DNA of 64,000 bases from Epiperipatus broadwayi (lineage: Eukaryota > Onychophora > Udeonychophora > Euonychophora > Peripatidae). Below the pieces are notes generated by a model. The model did no database searches, had not been told where the DNA came from, and worked only from the letters and a program-made list of their open reading frames with translations. Shown piece by piece: positions 46,481 to 58,656 of this stretch. The position numbers and the translations under genes are program-made. The first letter of the stretch is position 1, and every line of letters starts with the position of its first letter. The stretch is taken from assembly GCA_028023455.1 (NCBI GenBank), contig JAQFVV010012402.1, positions 10,148,292-10,212,291 on the forward strand. Direction: 5' to 3'.

Positions 46481-48370
46481 TTATATTTGTCATTTTATGA
46501 AATTTTCTTTTATTTAATTTTTCAATAACTTTTTATGAAAGATTACTTCTTTTTTATATCTGCATAAATAATCTCTGAAGGACACAATTTAGCATCTTAT
46601 AATATTTTTATGCCACTACATATTGTGTTTCATTATAATTAATCATCATAACTGTACTGGAAAAGTTCATAATCTTGTATCATGAAATAGTTCTAAAATG
46701 TGATGATAAAATCTTAAATTTTTTTGCCAATAAAACAATATCATCAGTTATTTTCACATTATTAAAGCCTTTTTGAGATATTAATATTAAATCTTTTTCT
46801 AAACTTATTTTACAAAATTCTAAATATTTTGTAATAGTAATATAATTTTATTTTATAAAATCAATTACTTGTTTCACTTAAAACTGATTATCATTTGATC
46901 TGATCAGATGAAAAAGTGATAATTTTAGAATTTTGAAATATATTACAACTAAATGACTTTTGCTTTATTAGATAAGCAGTTCTTTTTCCTTAGATCTTTT
47001 AAGTCTAATTCTAATTCAAGAAAAATACATTTGGATTTAAAAATATATGTATATTTAAATAAGTTTGTTAATTCTCTGTAATAAAATGGTTGCTTGGAAA
47101 TTACGCTCACAAAGAATCAGCATTTCAAGGAGCCACTTCATTAATACAGTTTTTTTTGTTTATTCAAGATGACTGTATTTTATGGAGTCAGCCATTTTGG
47201 ATTTGTGCTTTGCACAATATCAAAACATTATAGTTTTAGTGTTCAATCTGCAATCATTCAAGAAAAAATTTCTCTATGATTTACTTGTTTTTATAATTAT
47301 TCATTGAAAAAGTTTTTTTAAAATTTAACCAGCATGTTTTTTCAAACATAAACTTTGTCTTTGAATATTTAGGTATCATCCCCATATAATAATCTACGAA
47401 ATAGGCACATGTCTAAGACTTCTAGTATGATTTATAGACTCATTTCCATATAAAATCTTGTCCATTGCCTGTAAATATGCTGCTATGGATTTCTTATTTT
47501 GTCCTGTCATTTAAATCATCAATTAGTAATTTTCTTTTTATATGAAACTATCTATATTATTTATTTTTCTTTTCATTTTTTCATCTACCATTGTTTTTGT
47601 TTCAGTCATAGCTATTTATTTATTTTATATTTGCACTTCTTCTTTCTTTTGATTTCAAATTTTTTTTATTATCTATTATTATATCATCTGGCTATTTTAA
47701 ATTACCAAACTTCATTTTTTGTTGTAATATATCACTTATCACTCATTCCAGATAAAATTATTTTTTCTTGTCTTGTGCTTTTTCCAATTTTAAATCAACT
47801 TACAACTTCTCTGCATGTACACAATCCATAAAAAATACCATATATGTAAGTAACAGATTATAACACTTAACAAATTCTTTTAGTAATTTCTGGTAATCAG
47901 GCTTCATCAATGAGGACGACTAGATTTCATATATGCATTCAGCATCCTCCTTTACTTTTTTTAATAATATTTAGAATAATAGTATAAAAGTTTTATACTT
48001 TCTTAGATTGTGAACCCAAACAACAATCCATTTATCTATTTATGTAGACCAGCCATTAACTCATCAATTTTATATCTTGGTGTTGTCACTTATTTTATGT
48101 TAACTGTAGATATTACAGATAATGCAAAATTGAAGGATAATCATCTTTTGTCAAAGGACCAAAAGAAATTATAATTAATTACAACTGATGTCTTTAAATG
48201 TCACACACATACATATGTATACTCATCACCCCCTCCCTTCAAAATAGAATATATATATATAAAGATGAGGATTATTAAATTATTTAAATTTTTACAAATT
48301 TGACTATTTTTGCAAATAATGTCAGAGTAGCAGGAAGGTATCATTTCACTTATTATATGAAAAAAATAAA
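46481..48370. other. AT-rich intron sequence
   Basis: T-rich stretch at 47490-47830 gives a 110-codon open frame of hydrophobic and Phe-rich composition, judged compositional. No gene recognised. Confidence 0.5.
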
Positions 48371-48492
48371 GAAGGACTAAAGGTAAGTGCCAAAAGATTT
48401 AAAGTAATGTTCAATAATCCCACCCTCCTTCCCAAAAAAAGAGAGAGAAAGAGAATAAAGATTGATAGTTATGAATTAGTAATTAACAGATG
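48371..48492 (+). mobile_element. RTE LINE fragment
   Basis: Matches the intact element at about 16936-17050: 'ggactaaa', TTTAAAGTAATGTTCAATAA (element ACTAAAGTAATGTTTAATCG), then AATAAAGATTGATAGTTATG (element ATAAAGATTGATTATGAAG) and 'gaattag'. It includes a C/A/GA-rich replacement in the middle. About 120 bp of thumb-region sequence. Confidence 0.75.
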
Positions 48493-49470
48493 CACTAATG
48501 TGTGCACACACGTCTATATTGCTGTCTCTGGAAATAGATAGACATTTACATGCCATTCATTGCATATTATATTATATGACTGAATGAAAGATAAATAAAA
48601 GCCACCATTTATTAACTTGATTTCCTGGTAATATCCCTGTTTAATACTCTGGAATTTAAAAATCCATGGATTTTTCTTCACTTTGCTACTTATGGTGTTC
48701 AAACTTCATCATGAACTTCAGAACAATAAATCATTCCACTACTTTTTTTTATTACCAACATTGTAATTTGATTAATTACTATTATTTTTTATACTCATCT
48801 CTCCAATTTCTTACCACATTGTTTTCAATTATTTAAATTGGTACAAATCTGGTTATCATAAATCTCTCATACAATCTGTCATCTCTCTTAATATGTGAGA
48901 AAGTAATTTTATGTTTCTACAATCATATTTCCATTTTGGAATTATATATACATTAAATTTGGCAGCATTTCTTTTTTGGTTTTTTTATTTTATAAAGTTT
49001 TTATTCCTTGTCTTTCTATCTTTGTTTCTTTTTTCTGGAAATTGGATGGTCATAAGTATTTTAAGATGGTTTCTATTAATGATGATAATCTAATACCATT
49101 TTTATTTCTCATGTGTTTTATCTTCTTTTTATTTAATATTACAAAACTTATATTTGCTTATGTTCTGCTTCGTCACTTTCCAGAATTTCTATTTCTCTTT
49201 GATTTGTTTGTTTTTCCTTAAACTTCTTCCAATAAAGTATCAAATCTTTGTTATACAAAATTTCGATAAACTCTTTAATGCAGATAAGAAATATGCAAAT
49301 TATGTTAAGAAATTAATTCAGTTGTAAGAATGGATGCTTGAAATATTTTGAATCGGTATCGAAAAAAAATTTGGAAAAAATTAGTCTGGCTAATATAAAG
49401 CAACTGTGTAGTCCATCTGTCATGTTGGAATTAAACTATTATTTGACTGTTTCAACTACTGATCATATAA

Positions 49471-49501
<31 letters not shown>

Positions 49502-49754
49502 ATTAGTAAGTGAATTTAAAACAATCAATGATGAAGATATATGTTTAAAATGTATGTCTGTATTATATTTGTTGCTGTAGTTTTTAATTTAATGTCTGCC
49601 CAACCATTGCATTTTTAAAAATATATTTTAATTATGAATTAATTGTCTTAGTTTTAATGCACATAGAACTTAAAAATCAATTTTTTATAATATTATGTCA
49701 TAGAAAGTTGAAAATTTTTTAATTCATGTATTTTTGTTTTATTTATTTATTTAG
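48493..49754. other. AT-rich intron sequence with an (AAAT)n microsatellite
   Basis: A perfect TAAA tetranucleotide run covers about 49469-49503. The rest, up to the acceptor ATTTAG at 49754, shows no gene. Confidence 0.6.
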
Positions 49755-49825
49755 GAAGTCATTTGGTATTTTTATCAATTAGTTATAGCAGTGACTTATA
49801 TTCATAGTTATGGAATTCTTCACAG
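49755..49825 (+). CDS. NEK9: NEK9-like kinase, exon with subdomain VIa and start of HRD
   Basis: Encodes EVIWYFYQLVIAVTYIHSYG then ILH, and the first two bases of the HRD Arg codon. The vertebrate NEK9 counterpart is [20 protein letters not shown]. Length 71 bp, acceptor TTTAG, donor GTGAGT, phase 2 at the end. The next exon supplies the third base. Confidence 0.92.
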
Positions 49826-52792
49826 GTGAGTTTATTTTAGCTGTTTGAAATTATTAATGTCAGTTATTAATAAAAATATAATATACATGACTCACTTCTT
49901 GTGGCTATAGAAAGAATTAAGATATAGATTTTGGATATTATAGTATATGAAGAATATTTATCAAAATACAAGATTATATGATTATACTAAAAACATGTTA
50001 TCAATGTGAATTGATTTTGAAAATAACAGATTTCAGAATTTCAGAAAATATTGCTAAAACTATCACATGAAAGTAAGAAGTTAGGATTAAAGATAAATAC
50101 TAAGAAGATTAAAATAATGTTCAATGAATTTTCTCAGAAGAAAATAAAAATTGACAATCAAGAATTAGAAATAATTAACAACTACAAAAACGTTGATAAG
50201 ATATAGAGATGGATACATAATAGAAACAGTTAATCATAGAATTAAATATGAATAGAGTGCTTTTGATAGAAATATACTGGTATTAAAAATATGTGTTTTA
50301 TAAGTTCTTAAATATAATTGGGACTTGGATACTTAGCAGAAGAGAAATATAGCAGTTTCAGACTACTTGCAAAGTATAAAAAGATGTACACTAAGCGTAA
50401 GAAGAAGAAATCAAAAAATGAAAAACAAATAAATGTCACTAACAGCATTTAAATAAGAGATTGAAATGGAATTGGTTGGACATGTTGCTAAAAAGATGAT
50501 AATATATGGCAGTTGAAGTTTTAAATTGGATCCAAAGAGATTGTAAATAACTTAGAAAGAGACTATATGTAAACTGGATAAAAGAAATAAGAAAGTTTGC
50601 TGATATGATGTGAAGAAGGAAGACTATGGATCAGAAAACTAGATTAAACTTGGAGAGATCTTCACCTGAAGTGAATCAATAATGATTGAAAATAATTATG
50701 GTTATTTTTTCCTTATTATTTAATGTTTCTACAACACTATTATTTGGGATAAAAGAGATGCCATTAACATAGAGATGCTACTTAGTACACCAAACATTTA
50801 TTTCAAGGCTTTTAGAACTTTTGTGAAAAGAAACATCATTTGTCTATTGTGAATTGTCCAATTGCTTTCATATGTTGTATTTTGTTAAATGTCTTGAAAC
50901 ATTTATCTCTATTGACAGTTTATACTATCTCAATTAAGAGAAAGCATGCAATTAAGAGAAATCTTTAGTATATACTATATGTACAATATATTTATTTCAG
51001 AAAGATTTCTGTTAACTGAAAGAGTTCTTTTGATTCCTTTTTGAAACCTTACAGTAAAAAGCATGGTAATTTTCATTGATCACTCCATAAATTAAAGATT
51101 AATTTCAAGTAGCCTAATGATCCATTAGAAGAAAAGATGAAACAATGGTAGGGTTATCATTAATTAGACCATATTACTAAAAATAACATTGATATTGAAA
51201 TGATAAGCAGAGATAAGAATCACAAGAATCATCTAAGGATAGTTTTGTAATGAGACTGGATGATAAGAAAAATGTATAGTGATAATCAATATCTATTAAA
51301 AATAGTGAGGTATAGTGAAAGCATATTAATGTTAGCTGAAAAAGATTCAATATCATTCTAGAAAATAAGACATCAAACGAATAGTTAAAATTACATTTGA
51401 AATGTTCAATGTTCAAAGTGTGAAATATCAAGCATTAAAAACATAATATGGATTTATAATTAATATAGATGACAATGATATAAAAATCATTGAAATTAAG
51501 GACATTACTGTTAATAAATTACTGTTCCTCTTATTAAATTTTTTATAAATAGTCTGGATCTGATCATGATTATAACTTCTTGATCTAAATGTAAGTTTGA
51601 TTTATGATAAAAGTTTAGATCATGTTGGAAATGTGAGATAAACAGAAAATGTAGTGAGTAAGATATTTGTTCCAGTGATGATATATCTGTAATGTGTTTT
51701 GACTGCATAATTTTACTTAATGAATTAAATGTTTGAATGTTAATGGATGAAATTCTGAGCATGTCCATTGTGATATTTATTAGTTTATATTATTCTGATA
51801 GCTACCAAAGTCATTTTGTTTTTTCCTTGCTAAAAAATTATTGCATCGAATCAGAAGTGTTATTGAATGTTTAATTATCAGAGAAAATTTAGAATCACAA
51901 CTATCTGATTATAATGTATTTATATCTGGTTTAATAGTACATGCAACTCTATTTGTTTGTGGCCTAGATTTATTTCAAAGCAATGTGAATATTACTGATG
52001 ATTGAGATACAAGTACAAAAAAATTGATTCAGTTGAAGAAATTGCAAGAGATAAATTTTGAACAATATCATTACCAACAATATTGACAATTTTTGGGGGT
52101 ATTTAAATTAATCTGATCACATAAAATTTGAATTTTTTTCAATTTATAAGCAGTTTAAGGATTTTTATTAGATAGTTGATCGGTTGCCAACATAATTAAT
52201 TATCTACTTATTGATTGATTAATGGGTATCTAATTAAAAGTTTCCAGGTTAATTCTAAGTTTGTCATATAGTGTGTTTGCATGATTATTAATCATAAAAT
52301 GCAATAATAATATGAAGTATATACATGTAGGGCCATAATTTGTGCATAAATCCCATCTAAAAAACGCATGAATGTTTTTTCATATCACAATCAAGTTGAT
52401 ATCTTTTTTTAAGTATCGAGCATATAGACAAACTAGTTTGCTATCCACTATATGATTTATACATATTTAACCATGAAGTAAAAGTCGATCAATTTGGATC
52501 GGTATTGCACTGGTAGATGTATAATATAAAATTATCCTTCTACAAGCTTTTTGTTTATTTTTTAAATATCCAATTATTTATTTTCTTTTAATAACTATAA
52601 AGATATTTAAATTTTATAAAAAGCATTTATTTTATTTAAACATATATGTGTGACATGCGAATGATCTTATTAATTGCTAGTTTAAAAATTATGACTGTAA
52701 ATCATATTACTTTCTGAAAATAGATTAATTTTGCTTAATATTTATTTATATTTTAAACAAAAATGGTACACAGTTACATTATTGTTTTTTAG
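49826..52792. other. 3.0-kb kinase intron
   Basis: Contains a decayed LINE 3' end (listed separately). From 50703 to 52792 it is AT-rich without recognised genes. Ends with TGTTTTTTAG. Confidence 0.6.
50011..50702 (+). mobile_element. RTE LINE 3'-end copy, heavily decayed
   Basis: Corresponds to the intact element from about 16874 to 17630. Landmarks are 'tttgaaaataa', TTAGGATTAAAGATAAATAC, TTAATCATAGAATTAAATAT, 'gggacttggatactta', GAAATGGAATTGGTTGGACA and 'aaacttggagagatcttcacc'. It ends 'aatgattgaaaataattatgg'. Many indels and stops. 5'-truncated copies of this kind are the usual result of incomplete LINE reverse transcription. Confidence 0.85.
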
Positions 52793-52898
52793 GGATATTA
52801 AAACTTTAAACTTGTTTTTAACAAAAAGTGGGTTAATAAAAGTTGGAGATTTTGGCTTATCAAAAGTTTTGGAAAGTAAAAATGAAATGGCCGATTCA
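52793..52898 (+). CDS. NEK9: NEK9-like kinase, catalytic loop and DFG exon
   Basis: The first base completes the HRD Arg. The exon then encodes [20 protein letters not shown] and [15 protein letters not shown]. It holds the catalytic Asp of HRD, the conserved Lys and Asn (DIKTLN) and the metal-binding DFG. DIKTLN-FLTK is the form seen in NEK9, whereas NEK8 has DLKTQNILL. NEK9 of vertebrates has DYG; here it is the common DFG. Length 106 bp, donor GTAAGT directly after the Ser codon, phase 0. Confidence 0.94.
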
Positions 52899-53309
52899 GT
52901 AAGTATTTTAGTTTAGTTTATTTTTATTCTTTATTGTTTGCATAATTTTATCTATTATGTCCAATTGATAGTGACAATATGTTTTTACCGGTCGATCGTG
53001 TTTTTTCCCCTAAGTCTCTGAGTGTGCTTTCCATGATATCATTGAATATACACAACTTTATTATGATTATTACATGGACTCATTTCAGTCTGCCTTGTGT
53101 GGTTTATTGCAATGGTAGTGTGACAAACGAATTTCCGTAATAAAAAAATCTCAAAACATTCAGTTGAATGGAATTATTGTTCTTAACTTACTACTAGGGT
53201 GCTCAAACCCCTTCCAGTAATTAATCATTATATAGTATCAGTTTAGATTTTGATATTAGTAATAATATCTTTTGTGCAGTTGTATTTATAATAAATGATC
53301 TTATTGCAG
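52899..53309 (+). other. 411-bp kinase intron
   Basis: GTAAGT start, TTGCAG end. No element recognised. Confidence 0.85.
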
Positions 53310-53359
53310 GTAGTGGGAACACCATATTATATGTCACCTGAATTATGTAGGGGAGAACA
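53310..53359 (+). CDS. NEK9: NEK9-like kinase, activation segment exon
   Basis: Encodes VVGTPYYMSPELCRGE plus two bases of Gln. GTPYYMSPE is the P+1 loop and APE-type motif of NEK kinases; the Thr is the usual contact to the catalytic Asp. Length 50 bp, donor GTAAGT. The activating Ser/Thr would lie at the junction with the preceding exon (ADS-VVGT). Confidence 0.94.
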
Positions 53360-53597
53360 GTAAGTGGGTTTTTAAAATTCATTTGTGCATGCATATTCAT
53401 GATTTTGTCTTGCTATTTTGATGTGAGTTTTGCATTTATATGCATTTGCACATGCTTGATTCATACAATTTCAATACAATTATTATCTCGTATTGTATGC
53501 TTAAAAAGTGTTACTTTATGATATCAAATAAATGTCTGTGATTAACAATAATAATGTTTTAAAGTGTTTTATATATGTTTTGTAAATTTATTTTTAG
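53360..53597 (+). other. 238-bp kinase intron
   Basis: GTAAGT start, TTTTTAG end; AT-rich, nothing else seen. Confidence 0.85.
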
Positions 53598-53679
53598 ATA
53601 CAACCAAAAGAGTGATATTTGGGCAGTTGGCTGTATTCTCTATGAGCTTATGACCCGCACAAAAACTTTCAATGCCTCT
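53598..53679 (+). CDS. NEK9: NEK9-like kinase, subdomain IX exon
   Basis: Completes the Gln codon and encodes [20 protein letters not shown] then [15 protein letters not shown] is subdomain IX with its structural Asp; FNAS matches the position of FDAT before NPLNL in vertebrate NEK9. Donor GTGAGT, phase 0. The next exon should start near the NP residues and continue with the C-lobe, then the RCC1-like repeats that in NEK9 regulate the kinase. None was recognised in 53680-64000, so the following intron is probably longer than 10.3 kb. Confidence 0.93.
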
Positions 53680-54398
53680 GTGAGTATTAAATCAAATTTT
53701 TAAAATGAAAGAAAATGAAATTATTTAACCAATTCTGTCTGTGAGATCTCACTTATCAATAATGTGGCCCAGAAGCCTTTTTAAACAGCAGTGATAAGAT
53801 ATGAGCATCAAATTTTTTATGCTTTAAAATTTTCTCAATTGCATTTGAATACTGCATTATGTTAACCTTTTTACTGTGATTTTGATCTCTGACAATGGTT
53901 TCTAGCCTTTTTTTTGCCTTTCTCCACTTATGCAACTCTAGGATCCTGATGTCCTTACCCCATGATATATAGTGAACTTCTATTCATGTGAAGGAAGCCT
54001 AAAAGGCTATTAATGAAAGGACAGTTGAAGTATAATGAAGAGAGATAAGGAGTAAAGGTTATCTGACAAGAAAAGATACTTAGAAGATGGCATGGAAAGA
54101 TGGAAATTTAAAAACATTCTTAATATAATTTATGAATAATAAGATATAAGAATAATAAATAAGTTTTCAAATTCACTGTTAATAACTCATTCTCATGTTA
54201 CCACTCTTAAAAATCAAATTGCTCTCCAATAGGGCATGCACCCCATGTTGAGAATCACTGATCTATGATCATCTTTATTACCGATAAGAAAAATACATAT
54301 TATTCTTTAATAAAAAAATAGTATAGTAAGCATATTAAAGTCTTTTCTATAATGTCATAATATATATATATATATATATTATACCGAGACAAAGTCGG

Positions 54399-54430
<32 letters not shown>

Positions 54431-55654
54431 AATTCAAATAGTAAAACATTACTCTTTTACATATACATAAATACTCATTTTAACCATCAATAGTAAGTAT
54501 CTAGCTCCAGATTTAAAATCCAAATCTTTTCTAGATCTTATTTGAAAGAGCAGACTGTTATAATTTAGCTGTATGGAAAAAAAATTTAATGAAAAAATAG
54601 TTTTTAAAATCTACCATATTGAATTTTGAAAAAAAGAAAATTAACTTTGGTATTGTTGAGCTCAAATATGCACAACATTTCCTTTAAACATTTTGTTTAT
54701 ATAAAAACTATAATTTATATCTTTGCTTGTACCAGACCACTTAGACAATTTCAAGAAATCAGATGCATGGAAAAATTTATGCTAACTATAACAGTGAGTA
54801 ACTTAATCAAACATTCTGAACCCCTTGAATTATTTAACAATCATAAAAGCTTAAATAAAAACATAAATTTAATTACAATAAAATAAAGATAAAATTAAAA
54901 CAACAGCTAATAGTAGTTGAATTTCTTGTAGAAAGAAATTGAGATAAATATAAGTTTTAGAATTTGGCATAAGTTGATCTTCTGATGTTGTCAATTCAAA
55001 ACTAGATAATCTTTTACAACTATGATAAATAAGTATTTACCATTTAATCCCACAAGCTTTTGGTATTTCCAATGTAATTTTTTTTATAAATATATGAGGA
55101 CTGTTATTCAAAAACAACTTTACATTTCTATAAGAATACCTTCAGAGCATTATCCAAAAATTGTCATAAATCGCCATCTTACTTTTTTAAAAATTACTTC
55201 TTATCATCATTAAATTCCAACTTTTCATTAAAAAAAAACAACTCTCCTATTATCATGCTAATCTGGAATAATAATTCCATAACACTTGGCATAAGAGAAA
55301 TGCAAAAATATGCAAAGACCTAAAAAATTCAATGGTTTTCATTATACTGTATTTCCACTAATTTTATCTTCATAAAACCATTAATGCAATTTTTCATAAA
55401 TAGATAATCACATTCCTGTTAATTCAACTGAAAATTTAAACAACATTAACAATAATTTTGTCAAAACATTCACTTTATTGCTAAATTATAACTTATTCTC
55501 ACAATCATTTCTGAAAAAAAAGTTACATATTGAGAAACAAAAGTAATATATCAAATAATATTCAATCTTATAATAAGTGCATCATAAGTCTGTCAAAGTA
55601 TTAATACTTGTAAACAAAATACTAGAACTTGTTAATTAAAGTCAATTTTAAAGC
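53680..55654. other. Downstream intron sequence with TA microsatellites
   Basis: At 54359-54430 two TA runs flank a small hairpin (TACCGAGACAAAGTCGGTA). The remainder is AT-rich. An 86-codon frame at 54626-54886 has no motif and no splice context that fits the kinase. Confidence 0.5.
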
Positions 55655-56172
55655 TTTTTCCACTAATTTATTTCTAATTAAATTCTAAGTGCTAGGAACA
55701 TTAAATAAGAAAAGCTTCATTGTAGACATATCTTAAAACTAGAACTAAACACTTTCAATCTCTTGGTTATGATATCATATTCATAGCAATGAGTAGTGAA
55801 AATGAGAGTAGTGGGTATAAATAGGATATAAATTTATATAAATGTATCCAAATGAATTATATAGCAGACGTTTTAGAGAGGGGAGAGCATGACTTATGGA
55901 GTTCAAGTTATTAGTGATGCATCATAAATAAAAAGGAGTCTTGCTTCCTCCTCTCTAAAAAGTGGATTAAGTAATTCATTTGGATATATTTACATTAATT
56001 TACATCCTATTTATACCCACCATATTCCTTTTCACTACTCATTTCTATGAGTATGATATCATAACCAAGATATCAAAAACCCTTAGCAGTAGTTTTAAAA
56101 TACATTTACACTGAAGCTTTTCTTATTTAGCATTCCTAATGCTTAGAATTTACTTACAATTCGTTTAGAAAA
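55655..56172. repeat. Foldback element of about 520 bp
   Basis: The left arm 55660-55885 carries AAATTCTAAGTGCTAGGAAC, AAATAAGAAAAGCTTCA, TCTTGGTTATGATATCATAT and 'agtgggtataaataggat'. The right arm 55955-56165 carries the reverse complements ('atcctatttatacccac', ATGATATCATAACCAAGA, TGAAGCTTTTCTTATTT, ATTCCTAATGCTTAGAATTT). The short centre holds 'gagaggggagag' and 'cctcctctct', which also pair. The outer bases CTAATTTATTTC and 'cgtttag' are weaker. No coding potential. Confidence 0.9.
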
Positions 56173-56690
56173 AAATTATCAATTTATATCATTACATTAA
56201 TTCTTTTCTATAAAATCTATTTTATAAATATAGATCCCTGTGTCTCCTATATCATACAGATAAGAGATTACCGAACATTTACTATTTGAATGCTTCTCTT
56301 CCCAAACATGTCATTCTTGTCATTGTCAGTACTCGCTCACATATACAAAATCTCACTACCTTTTTGATAATATATGCAGAAACGTTTTTTCTAATAAAAG
56401 GATCTTACAGTAGAAATGGTCTGGAGTTGGGGATATTCTGCAAAGCTTGTTAAGAGCTTATTTGGTGAGCTCTATATATAACATTTGTAAGTACAAGCTT
56501 ATTAAATTAGATCATGTGACATCTGACTGGATTTTTTTTTGTAAGGATCATTACGTATATTTTTCATATTCTGGCTCACAAAATATTACCTGATTTTAAT
56601 TTCATATCTCTTTAAAATAAAACATTCTTTCTAAAAAAATTGGGCAAAATTAAAATGAGACCAAACCCATGTATTGGAATTTTTTTGTGG
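56173..56690. other. AT-rich sequence, no gene recognised
   Basis: Nothing recognised apart from a local CCAATAC/GTATTGG pairing with the inverted-repeat arm that begins at 56691. Confidence 0.4.
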
Positions 56691-57149
56691 TTATCTGGAG
56701 TTTGGTATCTTGCCCAATACAACAATAACTGAGCTTTTTTTATTCACTAGTATATGCTATAAAGATTGATTATCCTTACAAAATAACCATGATTAAGAAT
56801 GCTAAGAAGAGACATAATAGCACAAGTTTTTTTTTTTTTTTAGCAATTTGTGGTATTTTTTTTTTTCACATTCCATGTAAACAGTTTTATACTTAAACTT
56901 TGTTATTATTATGTACTAAAATGTGATTTTTTAAAAATACTACTAGATGAAAAAAACAACAACATATACCCTTTATGCCTATTGTTAGCATTCTTCATAA
57001 TGGTTATATTTGTAAAAATAATTGGTAATAGTATGAAAACTGAACCCTACCATCTGATGGTACTGTTTTTCACAAAACGCACATCAATATACCATTTTAG
57101 CAGCCTTAACTTATGGCTGACAGTACAAGAGATATTTATTTAAGCCATA

Positions 57150-57900
57150 ACAGGCTGACTGAGAGCGATATATTCTACGATTATGTAATAAAATACTAGG
57201 CCCATTGCATTATGACAGTATTCATCAAGTGAACACTCTTGAACTCTCACTATGGTCTGATTTGATGGTGGCCATATTTGAAAGAGATGAAACTCTGCAA
57301 AAATTCATTGTCAGAAATTTTTTAGAAAGCATAGTGGAATTAGTATTCCATGTTAAGAATTGTCATGTGATGACCATATTAAGAATTGTCATGTCATCAC
57401 ACCTACTTCCCTAAATTTTTGAACTGTGCACAACTTGAAAAGGTTCTTATTTTCAGCAGAGTTTTTTTCTGATTTCGCATGCAAATACCTGTTTATGCAT
57501 GAATCCATGTGAGAACTGTCAAATGTCATCTGCATGTTGTCCGAATTGATTGAAGCTGAATGAATTGCCGGCCAGCCACACAAGTGGACTCACAATATTG
57601 TGTTTCTCCAGAAAGAGAAACTCCTGCAAGCATACCTATCTAGGTCTGTATAAGGGAAGTTGTTGGTTCGAAGGCTCCAAAATTCTGTTACTTACAGCTT
57701 TGAGGCTTCCCTATTATTTTATTGCATGTTACTTTTGGCTGCTGTTTTTTATGCCCCCGTAAATGGTGGTGTTTTTTTACTTGTTTTGCTTCACAACTTG
57801 TCCAAAGTTTCATTTCTTTTTGATTCAATAAATTATTTTATGGGGAAACTTGTTGTTGTTTTTGTTGTTCACATGATTATAAAGTAGGTAGGTAATATTT
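57150..57900. other. Unassigned moderately GC-richer block inside the inverted-repeat element
   Basis: Overlapping open frames occur on both strands (for example 57205-57414 plus, 57389-57583 minus, 57550-57762 plus). A 17-base AAGAATTGTCATGTGAT-type motif is repeated in tandem at 57355-57394. No protein family was recognised. It could be captured host sequence or remains of a transposase. Confidence 0.4.
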
Positions 57901-58648
57901 GATAAGTTTCATTAACAGTTAAATTAGGTAATATTTTATTATATCAAAAAAAAAGAAGTGTTTAAGAATTTATTTAAAAGGCTCCAGCAAAAAAAAAATA
58001 AAAGAACTGTGCGGTAACATAATAAAATGTTCAAAAAGAAAATCCAAAAAGAAGTCGATAATTAAAAATCAAAACAAACCTTCCCTGATACCCCACCTCC
58101 CCTGGCTTAAAAAAAAGTGTTCTTTAAAAATGAAATGTTAGTGTCTTTTTTTAAAATTAAAGGCCCAAAAAATTGAGGAAGAACTTTTTGCTATCATATA
58201 AAGCTTTCTGTAGCGTAAAAATTTGAAACAAAAAAAAAAGCCTCTTAATAAATTAAGCACACAAAAAAAAAGATGACAAATCAAAATAACCCCTCTCCCA
58301 TCCACCCTCTAAAAAAACCAAGTTGGTTTATTAAAAAGTACCAAATTGTTGAAGTCTTTCAGAAAATCAAAACATCAACCAAAAAAAAAGAAGATAAGTT
58401 AAAAGCAAGCAAACCCCCCCCCCCACCATCTAAAAATGAAGTGATGTTACCGTATTTTTGTGTAAACAAATTGACAGAGCATTAATCGATAATTTAAAAG
58501 CAAACCAACACCCTACACCATATAAAAACAAAGTGTTTTGTTTCTTTAAAAAAAAAAAAACCCATATTAAAAAAAATTTGGTTTAACGTAAGTAATATTA
58601 CGTAAAGAAACCTACGAGTTAGTCATTAATTTACAAACAAACCAACAC

Positions 58649-58656
58649 TTCTAGAC
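58649..58656. repeat. Left 8-bp target-site duplication of the hAT element
   Basis: TTCTAGAC, identical to the octamer at 59184-59191 on the other side of the element. Confidence 0.9.

Noticed and set aside
47499-47831. 110-codon hydrophobic open frame
   Set aside because: T-rich DNA gives long Phe/Leu/Ile/Tyr frames by composition; no motif, start context or splice support.
22667-53679. NEK8 as the identity of the kinase
   Set aside because: VVWKE, YYNHF and HRDIKTLN-FLTK follow NEK9; NEK8 has IIKQI, YYENF and HRDLKTQNILL. Without the C-terminal domains the choice is still not absolute.
57205-57414. 69-codon frame considered as the next NEK9 exon
   Set aside because: It lacks the expected NPLNL and C-lobe residues, and the frame is not flanked by fitting splice sites.
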